Shown here one piece after another: positions 1-8,880 of a stretch of DNA of 64,000 nucleotides. Where the stretch lies: positions 7,216-71,215 of the forward strand of contig DASYXS010000075.1 of NCBI GenBank assembly GCA_035934535.1. Reading direction: 5' to 3'. The stretch is from DASSJF01 sp035934535 (GTDB taxonomy: Bacteria > Sysuimicrobiota > Sysuimicrobiia > Sysuimicrobiales > Segetimicrobiaceae). The notes under the pieces were generated by a model. The model did not search any database. It was not told where the DNA came from and saw nothing but the letters and a program-made list of their open reading frames with translations. Each line of letters begins with the position of its first letter. Position 1 is the first letter of the stretch. A program made the translations under genes and the position numbers.

Positions 1-246
1 GTACCCGACATTCTGGCCAACGCCGGCGGCGTCGTCGTCTCCTACTTCGAGTGGGTCCAGGACCTGCAGTCGTTCTTCTGGACCGAAGAGGAGATCAACG
101 AGCGGCTCGAGCGGATCATGGTCCGGAGCTTCCGCGAAGTGCTCGAGACGTCGCAGGAGAAGGAAGTCCACATGCGCTCCGGCGCGCTCGTGCGCGCGGT
201 GAGCCGCCTGAACGACGCGCTGTTGACCAGAGGCATTTACCCTTAG
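1..246 (+). CDS. Glu/Leu/Phe/Val dehydrogenase, C-terminal fragment (5' end outside window)
   Basis: The reading frame is open from base 1 and ends at TAG 244-246, giving the last 81 residues. The motif VPDILANAGGVVVSYFEWVQ, followed by a helical tail with a W-x-E-E-E-I pattern, is typical of the C-terminal NAD(P)-binding domain of bacterial glutamate dehydrogenases, which oxidatively deaminate glutamate to 2-oxoglutarate. The next gene is proline dehydrogenase, whose pathway ends in glutamate, so a proline/glutamate catabolic pair is likely. Coenzyme preference cannot be judged from the fragment. Confidence 0.9.
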   Translation, partial: VPDILANAGGVVVSYFEWVQDLQSFFWTEEEINERLERIMVRSFREVLETSQEKEVHMRSGALVRAVSRLNDALLTRGIYP

Positions 247-1223
247 CGCTTCTCCGGGCGGTCTTCCTCGGGCTCTCGAAGTCGCGCCGGCTGCGCGGCG
301 CGTCGCTGCGACATCCGGCGCAGCGCCGGGCGGTCCGGCGCTTCATCGCGGGCGAACGGCTCGACGAGGCGCTGGATGCGCTCGATCGCCTCAACCGCGA
401 CGGTTTCGCGACGACGCTCGATCTGCTGGGCGAGGACGTCACGACGCCCGCGCAGGCCGAGGCGAGCTGCGACGCGTACCTTGGCATCGTCGACGCGCTG
501 CGCGCGCGCGCGGCCGCGCCGGCGGCCGGGGCGGAGGCGGGAGTCGACAACAACCTCTCCCTGAAGCTGACTCAACTCGGCCTCGCCGTGGAGGCGGCCC
601 TCTGCGCCCGTCTGCTGCGGCGGATCCTCGACCGCGCCGCCGTCCGCCCCGCGCCAGACGGGGCGCCGATGTTCGTGCGGATCGACATGGAGTCGAGCGC
701 GCACACGGAGGCCACGCTGGCGCTGTTCGAGACGCTGTGGGCGGAGGGCCGCCGCAACGTCGGCGTCGTGATCCAGGCGTACCTGTACCGCAGCGCGGCG
801 GACGCCGACCGGCTCAACGTCCTCGGCGCGCGGATCCGTCTGGTCAAGGGCGCGTACGACGAGCCGCCGTCCGTGGCGTACCCCGGGAAGCGGGACGTGG
901 ACGCCGCCTTTGCGCGGCTCGCCGGGACGCTGCTGCGCGGCGGCGTGTATCCGGCGATCGCGACCCACGACGAGCGGCTCATCGACCACGTCTGTCGGGC
1001 CGCGGCGGCGGCGGGGATCGCGGCGAACCGGTTCGAGTTTCAGATGCTCTACGGCATCCGGCGCGATCTCCAGGCCGCGCTGCGCCGGCGGGGCTACCGC
1101 GTCCGCGTCTACGTGCCGTTCGGCGAGGAATGGTACCCGTACTTCATGCGGCGGTTGGCCGAGCGTCCCGCCAACGTCGGCTTCGTCCTGCGCAGCCTCC
1201 TTCAAGAACGGGCTTCCGGTTGA
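240..1223 (+). CDS. Proline dehydrogenase (PRODH), start codon uncertain
   Basis: Monofunctional FAD-dependent proline dehydrogenase of the Bacillus/Thermus type, oxidising proline to pyrroline-5-carboxylate. Family motifs run in order: DNNLSLKLTQLGL, RIDMESSAHTEATL, GVVIQAYLYRS, RLVKGAYDEP, IATHDERLI, FEFQMLYGIR and the C-terminal RVYVPFGEEWYPYFMRRLAERP flavin/substrate region. Homology begins near 240, right behind the dehydrogenase stop, giving about 327 aa, a normal family length. No ATG, GTG or TTG lies in frame there: the only upstream ATG (51) is deep inside the preceding gene, and the first downstream GTG (about 585) would remove conserved sequence. A rare start codon or a small sequence error is possible. 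Confidence 0.85.
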   Translation, partial: PLALLRAVFLGLSKSRRLRGASLRHPAQRRAVRRFIAGERLDEALDALDRLNRDGFATTLDLLGEDVTTPAQAEASCDAYLGIVDALRARAAAPAAGAEAGVDNNLSLKLTQLGLAVEAALCARLLRRILDRAAVRPAPDGAPMFVRIDMESSAHTEATLALFETLWAEGRRNVGVVIQAYLYRSAADADRLNVLGARIRLVKGAYDEPPSVAYPGKRDVDAAFARLAGTLLRGGVYPAIATHDERLIDHVCRAAAAAGIAANRFEFQMLYGIRRDLQAALRRRGYRVRVYVPFGEEWYPYFMRRLAERPANVGFVLRSLLQERASG

Positions 1224-1342
1224 CCGGACCGGTCGGGCAGGACGCAGGGAGTCTTGCGGACGGCTGCGAACCCACCGAACGCGATTTCCTTCATCTACGT
1301 AAGCGGAAGCGTTGGGGGGAGCGCGTAAGGGGAGGTGGTTCA

Positions 1343-2536
1343 GTGAGAAGAATAATCGCATTGATAAGCGTTCTGGCAGTGCTGGGCTTTGCCTTCGCCG
1401 GTCCGAGCGGCCTCGGGCTGCATCCGGCGAACGCGGCCGCGGGCCGGGTCGTCAAGATCGGCGTGGACCTGCCGATGTCGGGCGGCGAGGCGCCGAACGG
1501 CGTGCCGACCAACAACGGCGTCCTGCTGGCGATCGACGAGGCCAACAAGGCGGGCGGCCCGTACCGGTTCGAGGAAGTCTTGAAGGACGACGCCGTGAAC
1601 GGCGTGCACGATCCGGCGCAGGGTGCGAAGAACGTCCAGGAACTGGTCGCCGACTCCGCGGTCGTCGGCATCGTCGGCAACTTCAACAGCAACGTCGGCA
1701 AGGCGTCGATTCCGATCAGCAACGCGGCGGGCGTGGTGCAGATCACCCCGTCCCAGACGAACCCCTCGCTCACGAAGGGGCCGGATGCGAAGGCGATTCG
1801 CACGAAGCCGAACAACTACTTCCGGATCTGCTCGACCGACGATCTCCAGGGCCCGGTCGCGGCCGACTACGCGTTCAAGGCGCTGAAGGCCAGGAAGATG
1901 GCGATCCTCGACGATACGGAGACGTACGGTAAGGGCATCGCCGACGAGGTGGAGAAGGAGTTCAAGAAGCTCGGCGGCACGGTCGTGAGCCACGACGGCA
2001 TTCCGAAGGGCTCTCAAGACTTCCACGCGATCCTGACCAAGATCAAGTCGGAGAATCCGGACATCCTCTTCTTCGGCGGCGTCACCACCACGGGCGGCGG
2101 CCTGATCCGCAAGCAGATGGCGGACGTCGGCCTGAAGGCGGCCTATGAGGGCGGCGACGGCATCGTCGAGGACGAGTTCCTCAAGGTCGCGGGCGATTCG
2201 GCGGAAGGCTCCTACGGCACGGTCGCGGCGATCGACGCGACGAAGATCGCCTCCGCGAAGGCGTTCCTCGCGGCCTACAAAGCCAAGTTCAACGACGATC
2301 CCGGCGCCTACAGCGCGAGCGCCTATGTCGCGGCGAAGGTCATCATCGACGCGGTCAAGGCCTCCGGGCCGGACCGCGCGAAAGTCCTCGCGCACGTGCG
2401 GGCGCTCAAGGGCTACAAGAGCATCCTCGGCACGTTCGGGTTTGACGCGAACGGCGACACCACCAACCGGGTCATCAGCGTGTATGTGGTCAAGAACGGC
2501 AAGTGGGTTTGGGCGGACCAAGAGATCGCGCAGTAA
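1343..2536 (+). CDS. Branched-chain amino acid ABC transporter substrate-binding protein (LivJ-like)
   Basis: Periplasmic or lipid-anchored type I solute-binding protein of 397 aa that delivers ligand to the LivHMGF complex encoded directly downstream. A signal peptide covers about residues 1-31 (VRRIIALISVLAVLGFAFAG core, then an ANAAA cleavage region). The mature protein starts RVVKIGVDLPMSGG and shows the Leu/Ile/Val-binding fold: GIVGNFNSNVGKASIPISN in lobe 1, then the DDTETYGKG and DILFFGG segments. The GTG start at 1343 follows a GGAGG at 1331-1335. The ligand cannot be read from sequence; the family includes amino-acid, amide and aromatic-acid binders. Confidence 0.93.
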   Translation: MRRIIALISVLAVLGFAFAGPSGLGLHPANAAAGRVVKIGVDLPMSGGEAPNGVPTNNGVLLAIDEANKAGGPYRFEEVLKDDAVNGVHDPAQGAKNVQELVADSAVVGIVGNFNSNVGKASIPISNAAGVVQITPSQTNPSLTKGPDAKAIRTKPNNYFRICSTDDLQGPVAADYAFKALKARKMAILDDTETYGKGIADEVEKEFKKLGGTVVSHDGIPKGSQDFHAILTKIKSENPDILFFGGVTTTGGGLIRKQMADVGLKAAYEGGDGIVEDEFLKVAGDSAEGSYGTVAAIDATKIASAKAFLAAYKAKFNDDPGAYSASAYVAAKVIIDAVKASGPDRAKVLAHVRALKGYKSILGTFGFDANGDTTNRVISVYVVKNGKWVWADQEIAQ

Positions 2537-2560
2537 TTAGAGAAACCGCCGAAAGGGAAC

Positions 2561-2597
2561 GAGGGGGCGGGAGGCAGATCGCCTAGCCCGCCCCCTC
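2561..2597 (+). other. Strong intergenic stem-loop between livJ and livH
   Basis: An 11-bp perfect stem (GAGGGGGCGGG at 2561-2571 pairing with CCCGCCCCCTC at 2587-2597) is extended by AGGC/GCCT around a five-base loop after a two-base bulge. No T-run follows, so it is not a standard terminator. Such hairpins after binding-protein genes usually protect the upstream mRNA or attenuate transcription, giving more binding protein than permease. No clear ribosome-binding site precedes livH at 2610. Confidence 0.75.
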
Positions 2598-2609
2598 GGC
2601 CCGTCTGCG

Positions 2610-3527
2610 ATGAATTGGGTCCTCTTCAGCCAGCAGCTGATCAACAGCCTGTCGCTCGGGGCCATCTACGCCGTCGTGGCCCTCGGCTACACCATGGTCT
2701 ACGGCATCATCGAGCTGATCAACTTCGCCCACGGCGACGTGTACACCGCGGGGTCGTTCGTCGCCCTCACGGTGCTCGTGTTCATGGGCACGACGCACCG
2801 CATGGTCGGGGTGGCGCTCATATTCACGCTCATCGTCGTGTCTCTCGTCACGATGCTCGTCATGGGGGCGACCGGGGTGGTGATCGAGCGGTTCGCCTAC
2901 CGGCCGCTGCGCGGGCGGCAGCGCCTCGCCCCACTCCTGACCGCGATCGGCGTCTCGTTCAGCCTCGAGAACATCCTGCAGCTCTGGAAGGGGCCGTCGC
3001 CGGTGCCGTTCCCGCAGATCATCGCGAACCCGTTCTTCGACATCGGGCCGGTGAGCGTCGGGCAGATGCAGCTCGTCGTGATCGGCTCCTCGCTCGTCAT
3101 GATGGCCGCGCTGCACCTGTTCGTCAACCGCACGAAGCTCGGCCGGGCGATGCGGGCGACGGCGCAGGACTGGATGGCCGCCGAGATCATGGGGATCGAC
3201 ATCAACAAGACGATCGCGCTGACGTTCTTCATCGGGTCGGTGCTCGCCGGGGCGGCCGGGGTCATCACCGGCCTGTACTACGGCGACACCTGGTTCATCA
3301 ACGGGTTCCGGGCCGGGCTGATCGCCTTCACGGCCGCGGTGCTGGGCGGCATCGGCAACACGACCGGCGCCGCGCTCGGCGGGTTCCTGATCGGCTTCAT
3401 CGAGGTCATGACGGCCCAGTACATCGGCTTCCAGTGGGCCGAGGTGACGATCTTTTCCGTGCTGATCCTGGTCTTGATCTTCCGGCCGACCGGCCTGCTC
3501 GGCCAGCAGCTTCCGGAGCGCACCTAG
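2610..3527 (+). CDS. Branched-chain amino acid ABC transporter permease (LivH-like)
   Basis: Inner-membrane permease of 305 aa with about eight hydrophobic segments. It opens with the LivH hallmark NSLSLGAIYAVVALGYTMVYGIIELINFAHGD and carries the cytoplasmic ATPase-contact loop near RAMRATAQDWMAAEIMGID. It pairs with LivM (3532) to form the translocation channel. It follows livJ after a 73-base gap that holds a strong hairpin; livM starts five bases after its stop, so translation of the two is probably coupled. Confidence 0.94.
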   Translation: MNWVLFSQQLINSLSLGAIYAVVALGYTMVYGIIELINFAHGDVYTAGSFVALTVLVFMGTTHRMVGVALIFTLIVVSLVTMLVMGATGVVIERFAYRPLRGRQRLAPLLTAIGVSFSLENILQLWKGPSPVPFPQIIANPFFDIGPVSVGQMQLVVIGSSLVMMAALHLFVNRTKLGRAMRATAQDWMAAEIMGIDINKTIALTFFIGSVLAGAAGVITGLYYGDTWFINGFRAGLIAFTAAVLGGIGNTTGAALGGFLIGFIEVMTAQYIGFQWAEVTIFSVLILVLIFRPTGLLGQQLPERT

Positions 3528-3531
3528 ACCC

Positions 3532-4683
3532 GTGGCCGAGCGCGCGGCGAGGCCGGCTGCCGTGCCGCGGTCCGGCGTGCTGGAGCGGCTGGGGCGGTAC
3601 CGCTTCGCGCTCGGTGCCCTGGTGCTCTTTCTGCTCTATCCGATCCTCGATCACAATCCCGGGCACGTCAACGCCGCGGCCGACGCGGCCGTGTTCGCGC
3701 TCCTGGCGCTCGGCCTCAACATCGTCGTCGGCTTTGCGGGGCTCCTCGACCTCGGCTACGCCGCATTCTTTGCCATCGGCTCCTACACGTACGCGCTGTC
3801 GGCGTCGCCCTTCTACGGCATTCACATGCCGTTTTGGCCGATGCTGCTGCTCGGTGCGATCATCGCCGGCATCTCCGGCGCGCTGCTCGGCGCGCCGACC
3901 CTCCGTCTCCGCGGCGACTACCTCGCCATCGTGACGCTGGGGTTCGGGGAGATCGTGCCGACCGTGTTCCTGAACCTGCCAAAATACACCGGCGGGACGA
4001 ACGGCGTGGTCGGCATCGACAAGCCGACGTTGTTCGGCTACAGTTTCGGGTTCAATCCGGTCCCGTACTACTACACGCTGGTCGTGATCCTCGTGCTGTC
4101 GGTGATCGCCGTGCTGCGCCTTCGGGATTCGCGCCTGGGGCGCGCGTGGCTGGCGGTGCGGGAGGACGAGACCGCCGCCGCCTCGATGGGCATCAACCTC
4201 ACGACGACGAAGCTCCTCGCGTTTTCGTTCGGCGCGTTCTTCTCGGGATTCGGGGGCGCCCTCTACGTCGCCAAACTCGGGGTCGTCAGCCCGGAGCAGT
4301 TCAATTTCACGGTCTCCTTCACGATTCTGGCGATGGTGGTGCTGGGAGGGATGGGAAGCGTCTTCGGCGTCATCGCGGGCGCCGGCATCCTCTACGAGTT
4401 CCAGACCCTCTTTCTCAACGACCTGACGCAGTGGTCGCACACGATCGGCACGGCGTGGGGAATCTCGTTGTTCACGCAGCTGAATTTCGTCGATCTGAAA
4501 TTCCTGCTCTACGGGCTGGGGCTGATCTTGTTGATGCTGCTCCGACCCGAGGGGCTCTTCCCCGAGCGGCGGACGCGGGCGATCATCAAGGAGCGGGTCG
4601 CGGCGGAGATCCCGCCCGAGGACGTCTCCGCCGCGGCCGGCGCCACCGGGGCAGCGGAGAGTCCGACGGAGGGCGGCGCGTGA
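3532..4683 (+). CDS. Branched-chain amino acid ABC transporter permease (LivM-like)
   Basis: Second permease subunit, 383 aa, GTG start at 3532. The family segments are clear: LALGLNIVVGFAGLLDLGYAAFFAIGSY near residue 60, GDYLAIVTLGFGEI, and the ATPase-coupling loop RAWLAVREDETAAASMGIN. The C-terminal 40 residues are a hydrophilic, alanine-rich tail (ISPEDVSAAAGA-like) that most LivM proteins lack. Its TGA overlaps the GTG start of livG by four bases (GTGA), indicating coupled translation. Confidence 0.94.
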   Translation: MAERAARPAAVPRSGVLERLGRYRFALGALVLFLLYPILDHNPGHVNAAADAAVFALLALGLNIVVGFAGLLDLGYAAFFAIGSYTYALSASPFYGIHMPFWPMLLLGAIIAGISGALLGAPTLRLRGDYLAIVTLGFGEIVPTVFLNLPKYTGGTNGVVGIDKPTLFGYSFGFNPVPYYYTLVVILVLSVIAVLRLRDSRLGRAWLAVREDETAAASMGINLTTTKLLAFSFGAFFSGFGGALYVAKLGVVSPEQFNFTVSFTILAMVVLGGMGSVFGVIAGAGILYEFQTLFLNDLTQWSHTIGTAWGISLFTQLNFVDLKFLLYGLGLILLMLLRPEGLFPERRTRAIIKERVAAEIPPEDVSAAAGATGAAESPTEGGA

Positions 4684-5456
4684 GCGAACTCCTCCTCGAC
4701 GCGCGCGGGGTGACGAAGACGTTCGGCGGCCTCGTCGCCGTCAACCACGTCGACTTCACTGTGCCCGCGGAGAGCGTCGTCAGCCTGATCGGGCCGAACG
4801 GGGCGGGGAAGACGACGTTCTTCAACGTGATCGCGGGGCTGTACCGCGCCACCGCCGGCCGCATCACGTTTGCCGGGCACGAGATCACCGGCCGGCGGGC
4901 GCATGAGATCGCCCGCCTCGGGATCGCGAGGACGTTTCAGAGCATCCGCATTTTCGCCAACATGACCGCGCTCGAGAACGTGCTGATCGGCATGCACACC
5001 CATCTCACCGCGGATCCGGTCCGGATCGTGCTCGGGACGGGGGGAATCGTCCGAGAGGAAGCGGGCGCGCATCGCGATGGGCGCGAACTGCTGGCGTTCG
5101 TCGGCCTGCGGGGGCGCGAGGACGAGATGGCCAAGAACCTGGCCTACGGCGACCAGCGGCGGCTCGAGATCGCCCGGGCGCTCGCGCTGCGGCCGCGCCT
5201 CCTGCTGCTCGACGAGCCCGCGGCCGGGATGAACCCCGAGGAGGCCCGGCGCCTCATGGAGTTCATCCGCCGCCTCCGGCGGGAACTGCGTCTGACCGTG
5301 CTGCTGATCGAGCATCAGATGCGCGTGGTGATGGGCGTCGCCGACCGGGTGACGGTGCTGGATCACGGGGAGAAGATCGCCGAGGGCACGCCGGACGAGA
5401 TCCGCCGCGATCCCCGAGTCATCGAAGCCTACCTGGGCAAGGCGGCATTGGGATAG
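4680..5456 (+). CDS. Branched-chain amino acid ABC transporter ATP-binding protein (LivG-like)
   Basis: Cytoplasmic ATPase of 258 aa. Walker A is GPNGAGKTTFFNVIAG (about residues 39-54), then RTFQSIRIFANMTALENV (Q-loop), LAYGDQRRLEIARAL (signature, YGDQR instead of SGGQ, usual for LivG), Walker B LLLLDEPAAGMNP and IEHQM (H-loop). The long insertion after the Q-loop is typical of LivG. The start GTG at 4680 overlaps the livM stop; livF follows four bases after the stop. Confidence 0.95.
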   Translation: MSELLLDARGVTKTFGGLVAVNHVDFTVPAESVVSLIGPNGAGKTTFFNVIAGLYRATAGRITFAGHEITGRRAHEIARLGIARTFQSIRIFANMTALENVLIGMHTHLTADPVRIVLGTGGIVREEAGAHRDGRELLAFVGLRGREDEMAKNLAYGDQRRLEIARALALRPRLLLLDEPAAGMNPEEARRLMEFIRRLRRELRLTVLLIEHQMRVVMGVADRVTVLDHGEKIAEGTPDEIRRDPRVIEAYLGKAALG

Positions 5457-5460
5457 GGAC

Positions 5461-6174
5461 ATGGCGAGTCTCGTCGTCGAGGACATCCACGCATTCTACG
5501 GCCACATCCACGCCTTGCACGGCGTCTCGATCACCGTGGAGACCGGTGAGATCGTCACGCTGATCGGTGCGAACGGCGCGGGCAAGAGTACGACGCTCAA
5601 GACGATCGCCGGGTTTCTGCGGCCGCGCCCGGGACGGATTCTCCTCGAAGACCGGCCGATCCAGGGACTCCGGCCCCACGAGATCACCCGGCACGGGATC
5701 TGCCTTGTGCCGGAGGGCCGCCGGATCTTCCCGCGGATGACCGTCCTCGAAAACTTGCAAATGGGCGCCTTTTCGCGCTCGAACGCCCGGGAGATCCGCG
5801 AGGATCTCGACCGCGTCTGCGTTCTCTTCCCGCGCCTCGCCGAGCGCCTGACGCAGACCGCGGGCACGCTGTCGGGCGGCGAGCAGCAGATGCTCGCGAT
5901 CGGCCGCGGCATGATGGCCCGGCCGAAGATCCTGCTGCTCGACGAGCCGTCGATGGGGCTGGCGCCGGTGCTGGTCGAGTTGATCTTCAAGACCGTGCAG
6001 GAGATCAACGCGCAGGGGGTCACGATCCTGCTCGTGGAGCAGAACGCGCTCATGGCGCTGTCGATCGCCCGGCGCGGGTACGTCCTCGAGACCGGGCGGA
6101 TCGTCTTGACCGACCTGGCGGAGAGGCTTCGCGAGAACGATCTCGTGCGGAAGAGTTACCTGGGCGAACTGTAG
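5461..6174 (+). CDS. Branched-chain amino acid ABC transporter ATP-binding protein (LivF-like)
   Basis: Second ATPase of the LivHMGF complex, 237 aa. Walker A GANGAGKSTTLKTIAG, Q-loop region CLVPEGRRIFPRMTVLENL (the LivF hallmark), signature TLSGGEQQMLAIGRGMM, Walker B ILLLDEPSMGLAPVLV and H-loop LVEQNA are all intact. It ends the liv operon; a convergent histidine-kinase gene begins its stop codon six bases further on, with no evident terminator between them. Confidence 0.95.
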   Translation: MASLVVEDIHAFYGHIHALHGVSITVETGEIVTLIGANGAGKSTTLKTIAGFLRPRPGRILLEDRPIQGLRPHEITRHGICLVPEGRRIFPRMTVLENLQMGAFSRSNAREIREDLDRVCVLFPRLAERLTQTAGTLSGGEQQMLAIGRGMMARPKILLLDEPSMGLAPVLVELIFKTVQEINAQGVTILLVEQNALMALSIARRGYVLETGRIVLTDLAERLRENDLVRKSYLGEL

Positions 6175-6180
6175 CGGGGA

Positions 6181-7968
6181 TCAGTCCGCCGGGGCGGACG
6201 TTGCCGCGCGCGCCAGCGGCAGCGCGACCGAAAACGTGCTGCCCACGCCGGGCCGGCTCGTCACCGTGATGCGGCCGCCGTGGGCGTCGACGATGTGCTT
6301 TGCGATCGCGAGGCCGAGGCCGCTGCCCCCCGCTTCCCGGCTCCGTGACCGTTCGACACGGTAGAAGCGGTCGAATATTCGCGGCAGGTCGTCGGGGGGA
6401 ATGCCGCGTCCCGAGTCCGCCACGGACACCACCGCATCGGCGCCGTCCTGCCGCAGCGCTACCGCGACGGCGCCCCCGTCGGGCGTAAACTTGATCGCGT
6501 TGTCGATCAGGTTGGTGAAGACTTGGAGCAGCCGGTCCGCGTCCGCCGTCACGACGAGGGCGCCGGCGGCGGATGTCCGCAGCGTGATGTGGTGCTGCGC
6601 GGCCTGCGGGCGCAGACGGCTCGCCGCTTCCTCGACGAGGGCATCCATACGGACCGGGCCGAGCTCCATCGGTTCGCCCCGCGACTCGAGGCGGGAAAGG
6701 GCCATCAGATCGTCGACGAGCGTCATGAGGCGCGTCGCCTCGCCGTCGATGATCGTCAGAAACCGGCGGCAGGCCTGCTCGTCCGCCCAGGCGCCGGCGA
6801 GCAGCGTCTCCGTGAAGCCCTTGATCGACGTGAGCGGCGTGCGCAGCTCGTGCGAGACGTTCGCGGTGAGATCGCGCCGGAGGCGTTCGGCGCGGCGGAA
6901 CTCGGTCACGTCGCGCACCACGGCGACGGCGCCGGCGTTGCGTCCGCCGGCCGCGCGCAGCGGCGTCGCGTTGAGGTGCAGGAGGCGCTCGCGGGCGCCG
7001 CTGCCGAGCGTGAACTCTTGCGCCGCGTCCGTCCCCCGGCGCGCCGTGCGGTCGAGGGCCCGCCACACCGCGTGGTCTCCGAGGACGTCGGCGGCCGGAC
7101 GGCCGACGTCGTCCGGGCGCAGGTCCAGCAGGTCGCGCGCGGCGCCGTTCAGCAGAAGCAGACGCCCCGCACCGTCGGTGGCAACCACGGCGTCGCTCAT
7201 CGAGCTGATGATCGCCTCGATCTTGGTGCGTTCCTCGGTGAGGGCGTCCAGCTTCTGGCGCAGCTGCTCGGCCATCGTGTTGAACGCCGCGGCGAGGTTG
7301 CCGATCTCGTCCCGGCTCGCCACGGTCGCCCGGCTGGCGAGGTCGCCCGCGGAGATGCGCCCCGCGGTGCGGGCCAACTCCTGGACCGGCGCCGACAGCG
7401 CCCGCGCGCGCCACGCGCCGAGGAGCCACGCGGCCGCGGCGCCGAGCAGCAGCGCCGTGCCGAGCGCGGTCCAGACGCGATTCAAAACAGCCTGGACCCA
7501 CATGTGCGGGACGCTGATTTGCACGACCCCCGTGACGCGGCCGTTCGAAAGGAGGGGCGCCGCGGCGAACAGGCGCGTCTCGCGCAGCACGGGATCGTAG
7601 CGGATCTCGACCGGGGAGGGGGCGCCGTGGAGCGCGGCCGTGACCTCCGGCGGGACCGGTCCCTCGTTCGCCCAGCGGCTCGTCGCCGGCGGCCGTCCGT
7701 CCGCGCCCTTCACGCCCACGTAGACCTCGGGACGCCAGGCGAGCCGGTTGGCCGCCACGTCCAGCTGCGAGAGCGTGAGGCCGCCGGTCTGCGAGCGCTC
7801 GAGCATGCGCGCCGCCATCCGCGCCTGGCTGAGCACCGCGCGCTCGTACATCTCCGTCTGCAGCTGGACGAGCGCTGGAACGAGATACGCGGCGGCGAGG
7901 GCAAGCGAGAACACCACCAGCAGCAGGTGGCTCGCGGTGAGCTTCCAGCGCAGGCTGCCGAGCTTCAT
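6181..7968 (-). CDS. PhoR-like sensor histidine kinase (HAMP-PAS-HisKA-HATPase)
   Basis: Membrane histidine kinase of 595 aa. TM1 spans about residues 10-33, an extracytoplasmic sensor domain 34-155, TM2 165-186, HAMP 186-240 and a PAS-like domain 245-350. The dimerisation domain carries NVSHELRTPL with phospho-accepting His373; the catalytic domain has the N box NLIDNAIKF, G1 DSGRGIP and G2 GSGLGLAI. The arrangement matches PhoR/WalK kinases. The gene overlaps the upstream response-regulator gene by four bases (ATGA), so the pair is one transcription unit. The sensed signal is unknown, though Pho-box-like repeats upstream suggest phosphate. Confidence 0.93.
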   Translation of the reverse strand: MKLGSLRWKLTASHLLLVVFSLALAAAYLVPALVQLQTEMYERAVLSQARMAARMLERSQTGGLTLSQLDVAANRLAWRPEVYVGVKGADGRPPATSRWANEGPVPPEVTAALHGAPSPVEIRYDPVLRETRLFAAAPLLSNGRVTGVVQISVPHMWVQAVLNRVWTALGTALLLGAAAAWLLGAWRARALSAPVQELARTAGRISAGDLASRATVASRDEIGNLAAAFNTMAEQLRQKLDALTEERTKIEAIISSMSDAVVATDGAGRLLLLNGAARDLLDLRPDDVGRPAADVLGDHAVWRALDRTARRGTDAAQEFTLGSGARERLLHLNATPLRAAGGRNAGAVAVVRDVTEFRRAERLRRDLTANVSHELRTPLTSIKGFTETLLAGAWADEQACRRFLTIIDGEATRLMTLVDDLMALSRLESRGEPMELGPVRMDALVEEAASRLRPQAAQHHITLRTSAAGALVVTADADRLLQVFTNLIDNAIKFTPDGGAVAVALRQDGADAVVSVADSGRGIPPDDLPRIFDRFYRVERSRSREAGGSGLGLAIAKHIVDAHGGRITVTSRPGVGSTFSVALPLARAATSAPAD

Positions 7969-8750
7969 CTCCCGACTGCCGCCGGACCGCCTGCGTCGCG
8001 GCCTGTGCCTGCTTCCCGCTTGAGCTTATAGCCGACGCCGCGCACCGTCACGATGAACGTCGGCGTGTTCGGGTCGTCCTCGATCTTCTCGCGGAGGCGG
8101 CTGATGTGCATGTCGACCGTGCGCGTGCTGCCGAAGTACTCGTAGCCCCAGATGTGCTCGAGGAGAAAATCCCGCGTGAAGACCTGATTGGGGTGGCCCA
8201 TCAAGAGGCGGAGGAGATCGAATTCCTTCGCCGTGAGCTCGATCGTGCGGTCGCCGAGCCGTACCTCGTGCGTCAGCGCGTTGAGGACCAGGCGCCCCGA
8301 GACGAGCGGCGTGTCGGCTCCCCCGATGTCGTCGCGCCCGGTCCGGCGCAGGATCGCGCGCACGCGGGCGACGAGCTCCCGGGGACTGAACGGCTTCGTC
8401 ACATAGTCGTCCGCGCCCGACTCCAGGCCGAGGACGCGATCGTGCTCGCTGTCCTTGGCCGTCAGCATGAGAATCGGCACCGGTGTCTCGCGCCGCAGGT
8501 GCCGGCAGACTTCGAGGCCGTCGACGTACGGCAGCATGAGATCGAGGATCACGAGATCGGGCGGGGCGGCCCGGGCCTTTTCGATCGCGTCGTGGCCGTC
8601 GTAGGCCACGTCCACCGCAAAGCCTTCCTGCGTCAGGTTGTAGCGCACGAGCTCGACGATGTGCGGCTCGTCGTCCACCACGAGAATGCGCCCGCCGGGT
8701 TTTGCCCGGCCGGTGCTTTCCGTCTGCCAGTCCGACCTGACCGCCGCCAT
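7965..8750 (-). CDS. PhoB/PhoP-like OmpR-family response regulator
   Basis: A 261-aa transcription factor with an N-terminal receiver domain (RILVVDDEPH acidic pocket, phospho-acceptor Asp70 in LVILDLMLPYVDG, and the conserved Lys in MLTAKDSE) and a C-terminal winged-helix DNA-binding domain ending HISRLREKIEDDPNTP...VRGVGYKL. The ATG at 8750 is chosen because GGAGG sits about eight bases upstream; a longer reading frame runs into the promoter. An extra 20 residues precede the receiver domain. It is paired with the PhoR-like kinase by a 4-bp overlap. Confidence 0.94.
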   Translation of the reverse strand: MAAVRSDWQTESTGRAKPGGRILVVDDEPHIVELVRYNLTQEGFAVDVAYDGHDAIEKARAAPPDLVILDLMLPYVDGLEVCRHLRRETPVPILMLTAKDSEHDRVLGLESGADDYVTKPFSPRELVARVRAILRRTGRDDIGGADTPLVSGRLVLNALTHEVRLGDRTIELTAKEFDLLRLLMGHPNQVFTRDFLLEHIWGYEYFGSTRTVDMHISRLREKIEDDPNTPTFIVTVRGVGYKLKREAGTGRDAGGPAAVGR

Positions 8751-8880
8751 CGTCACGTGCCTCCATCCCTCGGGTCGATGCCGGGGTCCGTGTCGCTTCT
8801 CCGCCCCTCCGGCCTTCCCTCCAACGGCCCGCCCGAAGGCCGCCCCCGACAGCATTGTCCTCGCACTCGGTTGGGCGACC

